Part shown: piece after piece, positions 1 through 9,603 of the stretch
Position numbering within the stretch: the stretch's first letter is position 1
How the letters are laid out: each line of letters starts with the position of its first letter
Assembly: GCA_005239635.1 (NCBI GenBank)
Contig: SBBQ01000057.1
Location: 1-33,058 of the forward strand
Source: Uliginosibacterium gangwonense
Lineage (GTDB): Bacteria > Pseudomonadota > Gammaproteobacteria > Burkholderiales > Rhodocyclaceae
Direction of reading: 5' to 3'
DNA length: 33,058 nt
The notes under the pieces: model-generated
Told to the model about the DNA's origin: nothing
What the model saw: the letters and a program-made list of their open reading frames with translations, nothing else
The model's database searches: none
Program-made: the position numbers and the translations under genes

Positions 1-46
1 CACCCCAGCGTGAAGAGCACTAAACGAAAATTGATTGAAGAGATAT

Positions 47-880
47 TCATACTCCTTCTTCGCGCAATTGCAAAATTTGTACGATCAGCGGCGTGTTATT
101 CCATTGCGCGCCGTTTTTGTTGTGATCGGCTTTGCCAATCTCGCTGGCGCGGGTGGTGTGCGCGCGGTAGAGGCGCTCACGCAAGCCACGGTTTTCTGCA
201 TATTGCATCACCGGCAAATATGAAGGCATTTGCAGTGTGAACTTCCACCCTGATTTGCCGTCGCGTTGGGCTGCTTCGCGTGCGGCAATGCAGACATCTT
301 CCGGAATACCGGCGAGATCGTTTTCTGATTCAATCCACTCTGCGTGAGCGTTGGTTGCGTCCAGCAAGTTTTCTGAAAATTTGGCTGAAAGCTGTGCCAG
401 CGCTTCTTGAATTTCTTTGAAGCGGGGTTTTACGTCTTCTGGAAGTTCTGCGCCCGATAAACGAAAGTCTCGCAGCTCGTTGTTGATAATGCGCTGACGT
501 ACTACGCCCAGATTGGCAAATTCACTTGATTCACGTAGTGCTTTAAAGCGTGAGAACAGCGCGAGATTTTGCCCCAGGCTGCTGAAGTGGCTGGTAATCG
601 CGGGCAGGTTTGCGTTGTATGCCTCGCGCCATTCCGGTGTGTCCATCACGCTATGCAAGTGGCTCACCACTCCCCAAGCGCGAGAAAGTTTTTCACCAAT
701 GTCGTTTAACGGTTCGACAAAACTCGACCACGTGGGCGTGTCTTTTGCCGATGTGGCGTTATCAATCGCGTTCTGGTGACGGGCAATTAAATCGTTAATG
801 GCCGGCGCAACATGCGCGGGTTCAATGCGATCAAAAGGAGTTAAGCCGGTGAGGTCTTGCAGCGGATTCTGGGTCGTCAT
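47..880 (-). CDS. prlC: Oligopeptidase A (M3 metallopeptidase), N-terminal part only, truncated
   Basis: The first 270 or so residues match the all-helical N-terminal half of oligopeptidase A (PrlC), a cytosolic zinc peptidase that degrades short peptides and cleaved signal peptides. The start MTTQNPLQDLTG and the segment WNNTPLIVQILQLREE are typical of the family. Known members are about 680-700 residues long, with the zinc motif HExxH in the second half. Here the frame ends in TGA after 277 residues, just past LREE. Neither other frame of the remaining 46 bases restores the expected family sequence. The catalytic half is therefore absent from this window. The cause could be an assembly edge, an insertion or a frameshift plus rearrangement. 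As it stands, the product would be inactive. Family call is confident; the reason for truncation is open. Confidence 0.8.
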   Translation of the reverse strand: MTTQNPLQDLTGLTPFDRIEPAHVAPAINDLIARHQNAIDNATSAKDTPTWSSFVEPLNDIGEKLSRAWGVVSHLHSVMDTPEWREAYNANLPAITSHFSSLGQNLALFSRFKALRESSEFANLGVVRQRIINNELRDFRLSGAELPEDVKPRFKEIQEALAQLSAKFSENLLDATNAHAEWIESENDLAGIPEDVCIAAREAAQRDGKSGWKFTLQMPSYLPVMQYAENRGLRERLYRAHTTRASEIGKADHNKNGAQWNNTPLIVQILQLREEGV

Positions 881-947
881 GGAACGGTGCGAGTTAAAAC
901 TAACAATGGACAGTTTGTGTTTGGTCTTCGTGCGGCGCGCGCTTTTT

Positions 948-1193
948 TTAGTCGCCTTGCGACATCAAAATCACAATCAGTAGCCCGGTAAGCAGGCTAT
1001 ACACGGCTATACGTGCCCAAATGCGAATCGGGCGAAACTGTTGCTGCGAGCCATCAATAATGTCGCGAATTGAATAGCCTTGATGGATGCGCAACGCGCT
1101 GAAGCTTTTAATGTGAAATACGATCTGACAGAAAACGCCAATCGTGATTAAAGATAGGCCAAAGAAGAAGCTGAGTGATTTGAAGGAAAGCAT
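948..1193 (-). CDS. Small two-helix membrane protein of unknown function
   Basis: An 81-residue reading frame that I do not recognise. It has two hydrophobic stretches, at about residues 7-28 and 62-77. A polar middle between them carries HQGYSIRD and several Arg/Gln residues, so it probably forms a helical hairpin in the inner membrane. It sits 67 bases downstream of the truncated prlC start and about 210 bases from the DUF2189 gene, all on the minus strand. No good Shine-Dalgarno sequence precedes the ATG, which weakens the start choice. The composition looks like a real membrane protein and not a shadow frame, because no gene occupies the opposite strand here. Confidence 0.5.
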   Translation of the reverse strand: MLSFKSLSFFFGLSLITIGVFCQIVFHIKSFSALRIHQGYSIRDIIDGSQQQFRPIRIWARIAVYSLLTGLLIVILMSQGD

Positions 1194-1360
1194 ATCGATC
1201 TAATCAAAAACAAATCTGAACAAAAGTGCTTAGTAGCGCTGCTGGCCCCGTTAGTAACTAGCCTAAAAGGCAGTCTGAGTAGTGTGAGGCCTTAAACCAA
1301 GGTACGTATCCTACCTGTCTGTGGAGTTTCAGTCAGCACGGATTTTCGCTTGTATAAATA

Positions 1361-1389
1361 AAAAAGGCGGCAGTGGCTGCCGCCTTTTT
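1361..1389. terminator. Bidirectional intrinsic terminator after the DUF2189 gene
   Basis: An 8-bp GC stem (1366-1373 with 1377-1384, GGCGGCAG/CTGCCGCC) has a 3-base loop and is flanked by A5 on the left and T5 on the right. It lies 16 bases past the stop of the minus-strand DUF2189 gene, so on that strand the stem is followed by T5. The rest of the 1194-1404 spacer shows nothing else I can support. Confidence 0.85.
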
Positions 1390-1404
1390 GCAGTGACACA
1401 CGAC

Positions 1405-2163
1405 TCAACTGGTGAGGTCCTTGTAGGCGTGCCATGAGGCATGCCCAACGAGGGGTAAGGTAACGATTAGGCCCAGTAGGTAGGTGGCGTAGCCCACCAT
1501 GATCATCGCAACAATGAGCCCGGCCCAAATCAGCATGGGAATCGGGTTGGTAATGACGGCACGGAGACTGGTCGACATTGCTTGTGAGGCACTGACTTGA
1601 CGATCCATCATCATCGGTACAGAAATCGCAGAAATGGAGAACACAACCAAAGCCAATACCCCGCCGACAACCAAGTAACTCAGTAGCAAGTTGGGTTGGT
1701 CAGAAACAAGAAAGCCTTGGTAGGTCATGTCGGTAATGCGCGGGGCGTGTCCACCGAACGAACCCAAAATCGCTGCAGAAAGGCGCTCCCATACCACCAT
1801 GAAGATCGCCAAAATGCCGCCAAAGCGTACGAGTGCGGAACTGTTTCGTGATAAGGCACCGAGCGATTCGTCGAATGTGCCATGCATGCCATTGCTATGC
1901 AGCCGCGACAACTCATATAGGCCGACAGCAAGTAAAGGCCCGAGTAACATAAAGCCCGAAAGGGCTGCGGCAAACAAAGATGCGTTATCGCCGGCAAACA
2001 TGAGAACGACAAGTCCTGCGGCGGCAAACAGGATGCCGTAGGCCATACTGGCCATGGGGTTGTACTTCAGGTCTTGCCAGCCCTTTGCCAACCACACAAA
2101 GGGGCGGCTGGCGTCGATATGCGAAACGTGGGGCAGGCTAACGTGCTCGAGCGAGTTGTCCAT
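1405..2163 (-). CDS. DUF2189-family integral membrane protein
   Basis: A 252-residue polytopic membrane protein. After a soluble N-terminus of about 35 residues (with the segment RPFVWLAKGWQDLKYNP) there are five or six hydrophobic segments, at about 38-58, 62-85, 110-130, 160-185 and 207-240. The N-terminal W-L-x-x-G-W-x-D motif and the glycine-rich first helices are typical of DUF2189, a proteobacterial family of unknown role sometimes described as resembling cytochrome oxidase subunits. A strong AGGAGG Shine-Dalgarno sequence lies about 8 bases before the ATG, so the start is secure. It is followed by an intrinsic terminator at 1361-1389. It is 108 bases downstream of purC, so it could be the last gene of that transcript or have its own promoter. 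The function cannot be inferred from context. Confidence 0.8.
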   Translation of the reverse strand: MDNSLEHVSLPHVSHIDASRPFVWLAKGWQDLKYNPMASMAYGILFAAAGLVVLMFAGDNASLFAAALSGFMLLGPLLAVGLYELSRLHSNGMHGTFDESLGALSRNSSALVRFGGILAIFMVVWERLSAAILGSFGGHAPRITDMTYQGFLVSDQPNLLLSYLVVGGVLALVVFSISAISVPMMMDRQVSASQAMSTSLRAVITNPIPMLIWAGLIVAMIMVGYATYLLGLIVTLPLVGHASWHAYKDLTS

Positions 2164-2271
2164 GATGTTCTCCTCCTTATGATGCTGCTTTGTTAAGTGA
2201 AGGCGCTCATTAGTGAAGCAATTTCAACGGACACTGGCGACGGGACTGGCCAACCTACATACCCTTGCCTG

Positions 2272-3168
2272 TCAGTCAGGCACACCCCCCGTAATGCGCT
2301 GACAGGCTTCGCGATACTTGGCAACGGTCTTGTCGACAATGGCGGCGGGCAGGTGCGGTCCTGGCGCCTTTTTATCCCAGTCTAGCGTCTCTAAATAATC
2401 TCGCACGAATTGTTTATCAAAAGAGGGGGGGCTGATCCCTTCTTGATAGCTATCGGCCGGCCAAAAGCGTGAAGAATCAGGAGTTAACGCTTCGTCAATT
2501 AAGTGCAGCGTGCCGGCGGGATCAAGGCCAAACTCGAATTTGGTGTCGGCAATGATAATGCCGTGCTGCAGTGCATGACGAGCGGCTTCGCTATAAAGCT
2601 GAATTGCGACATCGCGTACTTGAGCAGCAAGCTTAGCGCCGACCAGTTTTTCAACTTGCTCGAAGCTGATGTTTTCGTCGTGCTCGCCAATATCCGCCTT
2701 GGTGGCGGGGGTGAACAGCGGTTGTGGCAGGCGTGAAGCCATTTTGAGGCCAGCGGGCAGGGGAATGCCGCACACCGCGCCAGTTGCACCATAGTCCTTC
2801 CAGCCGGAGCCAATTAAATACCCGCGCACGACGGCCTCGATTGGCAACGGATTGAGTCGCTTAACGACTAAGCTGCGGCCGCGAACTTGGGCTTTTTCTG
2901 CCTGACCTTGTACAACGCTTTCTGGGTCAATACCGGTGAGTTGGTTGGGTATTACATGGCCCAGTTGTTTGAACCAGAAATTGGCGACCGAAGTCAGGAC
3001 TTTGCCCTTGCCCGGAATTGGGTCCGGCAGAATAACGTCAAAGGCAGAGAGTCGATCGGAGGTCACAATCAACAGCAACTCGTCATTAACCGCGTAGATG
3101 TCGCGTACTTTGCCGCGACCTAACAAGGGCAGGGAGGTGATGTTGGATTCGAAGACACTGGAGCTCAT
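2272..3168 (-). CDS. purC: Phosphoribosylaminoimidazole-succinocarboxamide (SAICAR) synthase
   Basis: Catalyses the ATP-dependent joining of CAIR and aspartate to SAICAR in de novo purine synthesis, in the cytosol. The 298-residue length fits the longer PurC subtype. Visible motifs are the nucleotide-binding GRGKVRDIY (residues 17-25), [14 protein letters not shown] in the middle, DTKFEFG, and [13 protein letters not shown] near the C-terminal end. It lies 25 bases downstream of cbbY, at the far end of the cbb array. In betaproteobacteria purC commonly follows fba, so linkage to glycolytic/CBB genes is usual and need not mean shared function. The Shine-Dalgarno sequence is weak. Confidence 0.96.
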   Translation of the reverse strand: MSSSVFESNITSLPLLGRGKVRDIYAVNDELLLIVTSDRLSAFDVILPDPIPGKGKVLTSVANFWFKQLGHVIPNQLTGIDPESVVQGQAEKAQVRGRSLVVKRLNPLPIEAVVRGYLIGSGWKDYGATGAVCGIPLPAGLKMASRLPQPLFTPATKADIGEHDENISFEQVEKLVGAKLAAQVRDVAIQLYSEAARHALQHGIIIADTKFEFGLDPAGTLHLIDEALTPDSSRFWPADSYQEGISPPSFDKQFVRDYLETLDWDKKAPGPHLPAAIVDKTVAKYREACQRITGGVPD

Positions 3169-3193
3169 GTGGGCACCAAAGCAAAATTAAAAA

Positions 3194-3976
3194 TTAAACT
3201 GGAACAGATTGGATCAGGCCGCTGGTGTGCCAGTCACGCAGAGCTTGAATTGATGCATAGGGGTAGGGCGTGACTTCGCCCGACAAAATTTGCGCGGGTT
3301 GTTGCGGCTCCCCCAAATCAGACAGCACGATGGCTGCGCCCTTAAAATCGTGATCACGGGTGTAGTCGCTGACGGTGACCACCGTGGGCAAACCTGCACC
3401 ACGTGCAGCCTTCAAGCCTGGGCCAGAATCTTCTAACGCAAGGCAGGCATGGGGCGGAAGTTGCATACGTTCTAGAACCCAATTGTAGATGTCTGGCGCA
3501 GGTTTTTTGGCTGGCACAACATCACCCGCACCAATCACTTCAAACCAACTGGTGGACTCCGGGCCGAGTGCTGCATGCAGCAAAGCCGTAACATTTTCAG
3601 GCGTGGTGGTGGTGGCGATGGCAAGGCGCAAACCTGCGTGACGCGCTTCGCGTAGAAGACGCGCCACGCCCGGACGCAACGGTAAGCCGCCGCGGGCAAC
3701 TAAATCTACATACAACTGCGTTTTGGCTTTGTGCAGATTGGCAATGCGAGTGGTTGCATCTGGATGATTGGCAAATTCTGGGTCGAATTGCTTGGCGTAA
3801 TGCAGCATGCGCTCTTTGCCGCCAGTGACCTCAAGCAATTTGCCATACAGTGGTACATCCCACTCCCAGTCTAAGTCAGCATCTTTGAAGGCTTGGTTAA
3901 ACGAAACGCGATGGCCGTCGCGCTCCGTGTCAGCGAGTGTGCCGTCTACATCAAAAATCAGTGCTTTAAGATTCAT
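3194..3976 (-). CDS. cbbY: CbbY-type HAD phosphatase (xylulose-1,5-bisphosphate phosphatase)
   Basis: A 260-residue haloacid-dehalogenase phosphatase. The DxDGT motif at residues 9-13 gives the nucleophile Asp9 and acid/base Asp11. It is followed by the CbbY signature TERDGHRVSFNQAF and LLEVTGGKERM. Later come TTTTPENV (motif II), KKPAPDIY (motif III Lys) and LEDSGPG (motif IV). Characterised CbbY enzymes dephosphorylate xylulose 1,5-bisphosphate, a RubisCO misfire product that blocks the active site. Placement in a cbb cluster supports that role over a general phosphoglycolate phosphatase (CbbZ), whose cap sequence differs. It is 15 bases downstream of the psiE-like gene and 25 bases upstream of purC, so it is probably cotranscribed. 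One exact TTTGCCAAT copy lies in its coding sequence (3767-3775). Confidence 0.88.
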   Translation of the reverse strand: MNLKALIFDVDGTLADTERDGHRVSFNQAFKDADLDWEWDVPLYGKLLEVTGGKERMLHYAKQFDPEFANHPDATTRIANLHKAKTQLYVDLVARGGLPLRPGVARLLREARHAGLRLAIATTTTPENVTALLHAALGPESTSWFEVIGAGDVVPAKKPAPDIYNWVLERMQLPPHACLALEDSGPGLKAARGAGLPTVVTVSDYTRDHDFKGAAIVLSDLGEPQQPAQILSGEVTPYPYASIQALRDWHTSGLIQSVPV

Positions 3977-3991
3977 GTTGTTGCTTGAAAA

Positions 3992-4429
3992 CTATTCAGG
4001 AGTTGAGTCCGTATCGGTTTTGATGGCATCGCCCGTGTAGGGAAAGCGAACATGGCCATAACGTACGATGAGTACTGCAATCGTAATGAGCAGAATCGAC
4101 ATCGACGCAGCCAACATGCGCCACTCAGTGAGTTGCTTTAGATCGAGAATCAAATAACGAGCCAGTGCCACCATCGCAATATAAAGCGGGAAGCGGACAG
4201 GCAATTTGCCGCTGCGGAAGTAGTAGCTCACCATCGCTAGTACTTCGAGGTACAGGAACATGAGCAGCAAATCCGTCAGGGTGACGGTTTCATTGCCAAC
4301 CATGACTAAGATTTCATGAACCATTGCCACTGCAGTGGCGCCAGCAATCACGATGAGTCCAATAAACTCAAGTATCGCAATTGCTTTTTGGCAAAACTCG
4401 TTAATTCCAGTGAATTGTGTCAGGCGCAT
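3992..4429 (-). CDS. psiE: PsiE-family (phosphate-starvation-inducible) membrane protein
   Basis: Encodes about 145 residues with four hydrophobic helices. The family-defining stretch LEVLAMVSYYF followed by GKLPVRFPLYIAMVAL and ARYLILD is present, which is the core of PsiE-like proteins. In E. coli psiE is induced by phosphate starvation; its biochemical role is unknown. I chose the ATG at 4429 because a GGGGG Shine-Dalgarno-like run precedes it by about 6 bases and the length then matches E. coli PsiE (136 residues). A longer form would need a TTG start at 4498 without a ribosome site. It lies between fba and cbbY in the minus-strand array, so it may be expressed with carbon-fixation genes. 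No Pho box was identified. Confidence 0.8.
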   Translation of the reverse strand: MRLTQFTGINEFCQKAIAILEFIGLIVIAGATAVAMVHEILVMVGNETVTLTDLLLMFLYLEVLAMVSYYFRSGKLPVRFPLYIAMVALARYLILDLKQLTEWRMLAASMSILLITIAVLIVRYGHVRFPYTGDAIKTDTDSTPE

Positions 4430-4537
4430 ACAGACCCCCGCTTCATCGTTGTTAGATTGTAAAAGTCGCAGATAAGATTTTTGTCGTACCAAACACAAAG
4501 GGCAGCCATTTGCATGACCGCCCCCCGAGTTTAAGCG

Positions 4538-4561
4538 ATTGCTGCGTTGCTACGCAGCAAT
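4538..4561 (-). other. Stem-loop downstream of fba
   Basis: A perfect 10-bp stem (4538-4547 with 4552-4561, ATTGCTGCGT/ACGCAGCAAT) has a 4-base loop. It starts 14 bases after the fba stop on the minus strand. There is no T-tract after it on that strand, so it looks more like a 3'-end protection or pausing hairpin than a classic intrinsic terminator. Confidence 0.6.
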
Positions 4562-4574
4562 TTCTGGTCAAATA

Positions 4575-5639
4575 TTACTTAACCAGCTGGGACAACTTGC
4601 CAGACGCGTAGTGTTGAGCAACTTCGCTCAACGGGATCGCCTTGATCTTGGCGGCCATACCCTCACAACCGAACTGCAGGTAACGTTCCTTACAGATCTT
4701 CTTAGCAGCTTCGCGAGCCGGCTTGATGAAGTCGCGCGGGTCGAACTTGCTGGGGTTTTCGGCCAGGTATTTACGGGTTGCTGCGGTCATCGCCAGACGG
4801 ATGTCGGTGTCGATGTTAACCTTGCGTACGCCGTACTTAATGGCTTCTTGAATTTCTTCAACCGGCACGCCGTAGGTTTCCTTCAGGTCGCCACCGAACT
4901 CACGGATGATCGCGAGCAGATCTTGCGGCACTGAAGAAGAACCGTGCATCACCAAGTGGGTGTTGGGGATACGTGCGTGGATTTCTTTAACGCGCGTGAT
5001 CGCCAGAATGTCGCCCGTGGGCTTGCGGGTGAACTTGTAAGCGCCGTGGCTGGTACCGATGGCGATAGCCAGCGCGTCCAGTTGGGTCTTGCTGACGAAG
5101 TCAGCTGCTTCGTCCGGGTCGGTCAGCATTTGGTCGTGGCTCAATTTGCCTTCAGCGCCAATACCATCTTCTTCGCCCGCTTCGCCGGTTTCCAGTGAAC
5201 CCAAGCAACCCAGTTCGCCTTCAACGCTCACGCCAACTGCGTGGGCCATTGCAACAACCTTGCGGGTGACTTCAACGTTGTACTCGTAGGAAGACGGGGT
5301 CTTGCCATCTTCACGCAGTGAGCCGTCCATCATCACGGAGGAGAAGCCGAGGTTGATCGCGCCTTGGCAAACGTCCGGTGATTGGCCGTGGTCTTGGTGC
5401 ATTACAACCGGAATATGCGGGTAGGCTTCAACAGCAGCTTGAATCAGGTGCTTGAGGAAGGGCTCGCCAGCGTACTTACGGGCGCCAGCAGAAGCTTGCA
5501 TCACCACCGGTGAGCCAACTTCGTCAGCGGCGGCCATAATGGCTTGAACTTGTTCGAGGTTGTTAACGTTGAAAGCGGGCAATGCGTAGCCATTTTCTGC
5601 AGCGTGATCGAGCAGTTGGCGCAGGGATACCATTGGCAT
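4575..5639 (-). CDS. fba: Fructose/sedoheptulose-bisphosphate aldolase, class II
   Basis: A zinc-dependent aldolase joining glyceraldehyde 3-phosphate with dihydroxyacetone phosphate. In the CBB cycle the CbbA type also makes sedoheptulose 1,7-bisphosphate from erythrose 4-phosphate. The 354-residue length and the start [18 protein letters not shown] are those of the CbbA subtype. Visible are HQDHG (residues 81-85, with Asp83 and zinc-binding His84), GTSHGAYKF, and VMHGSSSVP for phosphate binding. The first of two nearby ATGs is taken; GGAG lies upstream of it. It follows pyk by 31 bases with no hairpin between, so the two are likely cotranslated from one message. The 10-bp stem-loop at 4538-4561 follows the stop. 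Confidence 0.95.
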   Translation of the reverse strand: MPMVSLRQLLDHAAENGYALPAFNVNNLEQVQAIMAAADEVGSPVVMQASAGARKYAGEPFLKHLIQAAVEAYPHIPVVMHQDHGQSPDVCQGAINLGFSSVMMDGSLREDGKTPSSYEYNVEVTRKVVAMAHAVGVSVEGELGCLGSLETGEAGEEDGIGAEGKLSHDQMLTDPDEAADFVSKTQLDALAIAIGTSHGAYKFTRKPTGDILAITRVKEIHARIPNTHLVMHGSSSVPQDLLAIIREFGGDLKETYGVPVEEIQEAIKYGVRKVNIDTDIRLAMTAATRKYLAENPSKFDPRDFIKPAREAAKKICKERYLQFGCEGMAAKIKAIPLSEVAQHYASGKLSQLVK

Positions 5640-5670
5640 GGTGTGCTCCTTGGTTTAGTTTGGTGGAGGG

Positions 5671-7113
5671 TTAGGAAGCCTGGCTAGCGGAACGCTCGCC
5701 AACCTTCACGATCTTGAGTGTGTTGGTGCCACCCGGGGTGCCAATCGGCTCACCAATGGTGAGCACAATTGTATCGCCCGGTGCAACTGCACCTGCACGG
5801 GTTAATTCTGTTTCTGCATCAGCCAATACCGCATCTCGGTCTGAGGGAAGCTCTTTGACCATGATCGGCGTGACGCCACGATACATCGACAGTTTATAAC
5901 GCGTTCTCACTTCTGGCGTAAGTGCATAAATTGGCACACCGCAATTTAAGCGTGACATCCACAATGCGGTTGAGCCAGATTGGGTGAGCGAGGCAATAGC
6001 CTTTACATTCAGGTGATGCGCAGAGAACAGAGCCGCCATCGCGATCGACTGGTCGATACGGGTGAAGATACGGTTCAGGAAGTCACGCTCAAGTGCAACT
6101 TCTTGTGATTTCTCTGCTTCAACACACACCCGCGCCATGGCTTCAACAGTTTCAACCGGGTAGCGGCCTGCTGCGGTTTCGGCCGACAGCATCACAGCAT
6201 CGGTGCCATCCAGCACGGCATTGGCAACGTCAGAAACTTCAGCGCGAGTAGGAATCGGGCTGGTAATCATCGATTCCATCATTTGCGTGGCGGTGATGGT
6301 CAAGCGATTGTGTTCGCGGGCGAGGCGGATCATGCGCTTTTGCAGAGCAGGCACCGCTGCGTCACCCACTTCAACCGCGAGGTCGCCGCGCGCCACCATA
6401 ATGCCATCACACGCGAGAATGATTTCTTCGAGTGCAGGAATGGCTTCGGCGCGCTCAATTTTGGCAATCAGCAGGGCATCAGAACCCGCTGCGGTGAGCA
6501 GCTCACGCGCTTGGCGCATGTCGGCGCCCGACTTGGGAAAGCTCACCGCGACAAAGTCGACATTCAAAGATGCTGCGGTTTTGATGTCTTCTTTGTCTTT
6601 GGGGGTCAGCGCCGGAGCGGAAAGCCCGCCGCCTTGGCGATTGATACCTTTGTTGTTTGAGAGATCGCCGCCCACGCGTACGGTGGTGTAGATGCAGCGA
6701 CCTTCAATGCGTTCAATGTCGAGCACGATGCGACCATCGTCCAGCAACAATACGTTGCCCGGTTCAACATCGCCAATCAGCTCTGGGTAGTCCAGGCCAA
6801 CGCGTTCGTTGTCACCGAGCTTGCAATCCGCGTCCAGAATAAAAGTCTGGCCCGGCTGCAGTTGAATTTTGTTATTGGCAAATTTGCCAACACGAATTTT
6901 TGGCCCTTGCAGGTCAGCCATGATGCCAACCGTGCGTCCGACAGTGCGGATGCATTCGCGCAGGGTTTCGACGCGCAGACGATGATCATCTGGTGTGCCG
7001 TGTGAGAAGTTCAGGCGGACGACATCAATGCCTGCACGCACGAGGCGGGTTAATGTCGAGGCATCGCTAGAAGCGGGCCCGAGTGTGGCGACTATTTTGG
7101 TGGCGCGTTGCAT
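5671..7113 (-). CDS. pyk: Pyruvate kinase
   Basis: Converts phosphoenolpyruvate and ADP to pyruvate and ATP. With the start at MQRATKIVATLGP it is 480 residues long, normal for bacterial enzymes. The N-terminal barrel motifs ATLGPASS and VRLNFSHG, the active-site run LLIAKIERAEAI, the loop MVARGDLAVEVG and TATQMMESM are all intact. The C-terminal allosteric domain ends near GTNTLKIVKVG. The start at 7113 lacks a Shine-Dalgarno sequence. A TTG at 7149 would add 12 non-conserved residues, so I prefer the family-typical ATG, possibly coupled to pgk translation. Its place within the CBB array suggests coordinated drainage of fixed carbon to pyruvate. The coding sequence holds a back-to-back palindromic pair of the iterated 9-mer at 6874-6891. 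Confidence 0.94.
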   Translation of the reverse strand: MQRATKIVATLGPASSDASTLTRLVRAGIDVVRLNFSHGTPDDHRLRVETLRECIRTVGRTVGIMADLQGPKIRVGKFANNKIQLQPGQTFILDADCKLGDNERVGLDYPELIGDVEPGNVLLLDDGRIVLDIERIEGRCIYTTVRVGGDLSNNKGINRQGGGLSAPALTPKDKEDIKTAASLNVDFVAVSFPKSGADMRQARELLTAAGSDALLIAKIERAEAIPALEEIILACDGIMVARGDLAVEVGDAAVPALQKRMIRLAREHNRLTITATQMMESMITSPIPTRAEVSDVANAVLDGTDAVMLSAETAAGRYPVETVEAMARVCVEAEKSQEVALERDFLNRIFTRIDQSIAMAALFSAHHLNVKAIASLTQSGSTALWMSRLNCGVPIYALTPEVRTRYKLSMYRGVTPIMVKELPSDRDAVLADAETELTRAGAVAPGDTIVLTIGEPIGTPGGTNTLKIVKVGERSASQAS

Positions 7114-7164
7114 AGTGTTTTTTATGTATGTAGTTGAGCGATACGGCAATTCCCTGCTGCCGGA

Positions 7165-7191
7165 TCATGCCGGGGTGGTTTCCCGGCATGA
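7165..7191 (-). other. Stem-loop between pgk and pyk
   Basis: A perfect 10-bp stem (7165-7174 with 7182-7191; core CATGCCGGG/CCCGGCATG) encloses a 7-base loop in the 94-base pgk-pyk spacer. No T-run follows on the minus strand, so an RNA processing or stabilising element is more likely than a terminator. Confidence 0.6.
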
Positions 7192-7207
7192 CCTGATACT
7201 GCTCACA

Positions 7208-8377
7208 TTACGATGCTGCGCGTGCTTTCAGAATTTCCACAGCAGGCAGTTGCTTGCCTTCGAGGAACTCAAGGAAAGCGCCACCGCCGGTGGAGATGTA
7301 GCTCACCTTGTCGGCGATGTTGTACTTGGCGATTGCAGCCAGCGTGTCACCACCACCTGCGATGGAGAAAGCGGGCGAGTCGGCAATGGCCATTGCCAAT
7401 GTCTTGGTGCCGTTACCGAACTGATCAAACTCAAACACGCCAACGGGGCCGTTCCATACAATGGTGCCAGCCTTCTTCAGCGTTTCAGCCAGCGCTTTTG
7501 CGGAGTCTGGGCCGATATCGAGAATCATGTCGTCGTCAGCTACGTCGTCAATGTTCTTGACGGTAGCAACGGCGGTCGGTGAAAACTCTTTGGCGCACAC
7601 CACGTCGGTTGGCAGCGGAACCTTAACCTTCGCCATCACCTTCTTGGCGGCATCCAGCAGATCAGGTTCTGCCAGTGATTTGCCAATCTTCTTGCCAGCA
7701 GCCAACAAGAACGTATTGGCGATACCGCCACCGACGATCAGTTGGTCCACCTTGTCAGCCAGCGCTTCAAGAATGGTCAGCTTGGTTGAAACTTTTGAGC
7801 CGGCTACGATGGCAGCCAACGGCTTGGCGGGGGCGTTAAGTGCTTTGCCCAGTGCGTCCAATTCAGCGGCCAGCAGCGGGCCTGCACAAGCGATCTTGGC
7901 GTACTTGCCCGCGCCGTAGGTGGTGGCTTCTGCACGGTGTGAAGTGCCGAAGGCATCGTGTGCCCACACGTCGCACAGCGCTGCGATTTTTTGTGACAGC
8001 GCATCGTCACATTTCTTTTCGCCCTTGTTCAGACGGCAGTTTTCCAACATCACCACTTCGCCCGGGGCGATGTCAAAACCACCATCAACCCAGTTTTGTT
8101 GCAGGCGAACAGGCTTGCCCAGCAGTTCGGATAGGCGCTTGGCAACGGGTGCGAGTGAATCTTCGGGCTTAAATTCGCCTTCAGTCGGGCGGCCCAAGTG
8201 TGACGTCACCATCACGGCGGCGCCAGCCTTCAGTGCGTGCTCAATAGCGGGCACAGAGGCGCGAATACGGGTGTCTTCAGTAATGTTGCCAGCGTCGTCT
8301 TGCGGCACATTGAGGTCGGCGCGGATGAATACACGCTTGCCGGCCAGGTCGAGATCGGTGAGTCGTTTGAACTGCAT
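7208..8377 (-). CDS. pgk: Phosphoglycerate kinase
   Basis: Phosphorylates 3-phosphoglycerate to 1,3-bisphosphoglycerate, the first step of the reductive phase after RubisCO. The 389-residue protein has the N-terminal substrate site [20 protein letters not shown], and the C-terminal nucleotide-binding motifs [11 protein letters not shown] and [10 protein letters not shown]. The start at 8377 is set by a GGAG ribosome site 7 bases upstream and by the family-typical [15 protein letters not shown] 22-residue upstream extension in frame is not conserved. It is 152 bases downstream of gap, with a strong hairpin in the spacer. One exact TTTGCCAAT copy at 7679 encodes Ile-Gly-Lys. Confidence 0.96.
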   Translation of the reverse strand: MQFKRLTDLDLAGKRVFIRADLNVPQDDAGNITEDTRIRASVPAIEHALKAGAAVMVTSHLGRPTEGEFKPEDSLAPVAKRLSELLGKPVRLQQNWVDGGFDIAPGEVVMLENCRLNKGEKKCDDALSQKIAALCDVWAHDAFGTSHRAEATTYGAGKYAKIACAGPLLAAELDALGKALNAPAKPLAAIVAGSKVSTKLTILEALADKVDQLIVGGGIANTFLLAAGKKIGKSLAEPDLLDAAKKVMAKVKVPLPTDVVCAKEFSPTAVATVKNIDDVADDDMILDIGPDSAKALAETLKKAGTIVWNGPVGVFEFDQFGNGTKTLAMAIADSPAFSIAGGGDTLAAIAKYNIADKVSYISTGGGAFLEFLEGKQLPAVEILKARAAS

Positions 8378-8484
8378 GCTTAACTCCGAGAACAGCGAGT
8401 GGTGGGCCAGACCCCGGTAGCAGCAAAGATTGGCAAAGCGCAAAGTTCAGCGAAGCGCAATCGGCAGCAACCAGGAAAGGTTTT

Positions 8485-8513
8485 GCGGGGTTGGGGCATA
8501 CGCCCCAACCCGC
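8485..8513 (-). other. Stem-loop between gap and pgk
   Basis: Ten contiguous pairs (8488-8497 with 8502-8511, GGGTTGGGGC/GCCCCAACCC) with a 4-base loop are extended by two more pairs past a one-base bulge. It begins 17 bases after the gap stop on the minus strand. The T-run (8481-8484) lies on the opposite side, so it would terminate only plus-strand transcripts. Confidence 0.6.
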
Positions 8514-8529
8514 TTGTGTACTGCTCGAC

Positions 8530-9603
<1,074 letters not shown>

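Noticed and set aside
10-240. Plus-strand frame beginning with GTG at 10 (76 residues)
   Set aside because: It overlaps the prlC reading frame from 47 onward and its later part looks like an antisense shadow; the first 12 residues alone are not enough to call a gene.
7392-7400. ATTGCCAAT and other one-mismatch relatives of the 9-mer (also near 3737, 15490, 20827, 29388, 29609, 31726)
   Set aside because: Not counted as copies. They look frequent, but hand counting of variants is unreliable and needs a computed expectation.
8378-8443. Extended start of pgk
   Set aside because: No conservation and it runs through spacer; GGAG is correctly placed for the ATG at 8377. The same reasoning rejects extensions of gap (to 9570), tkt (to 11697), fbp (to 13791) and the redoxin gene (to 22709).
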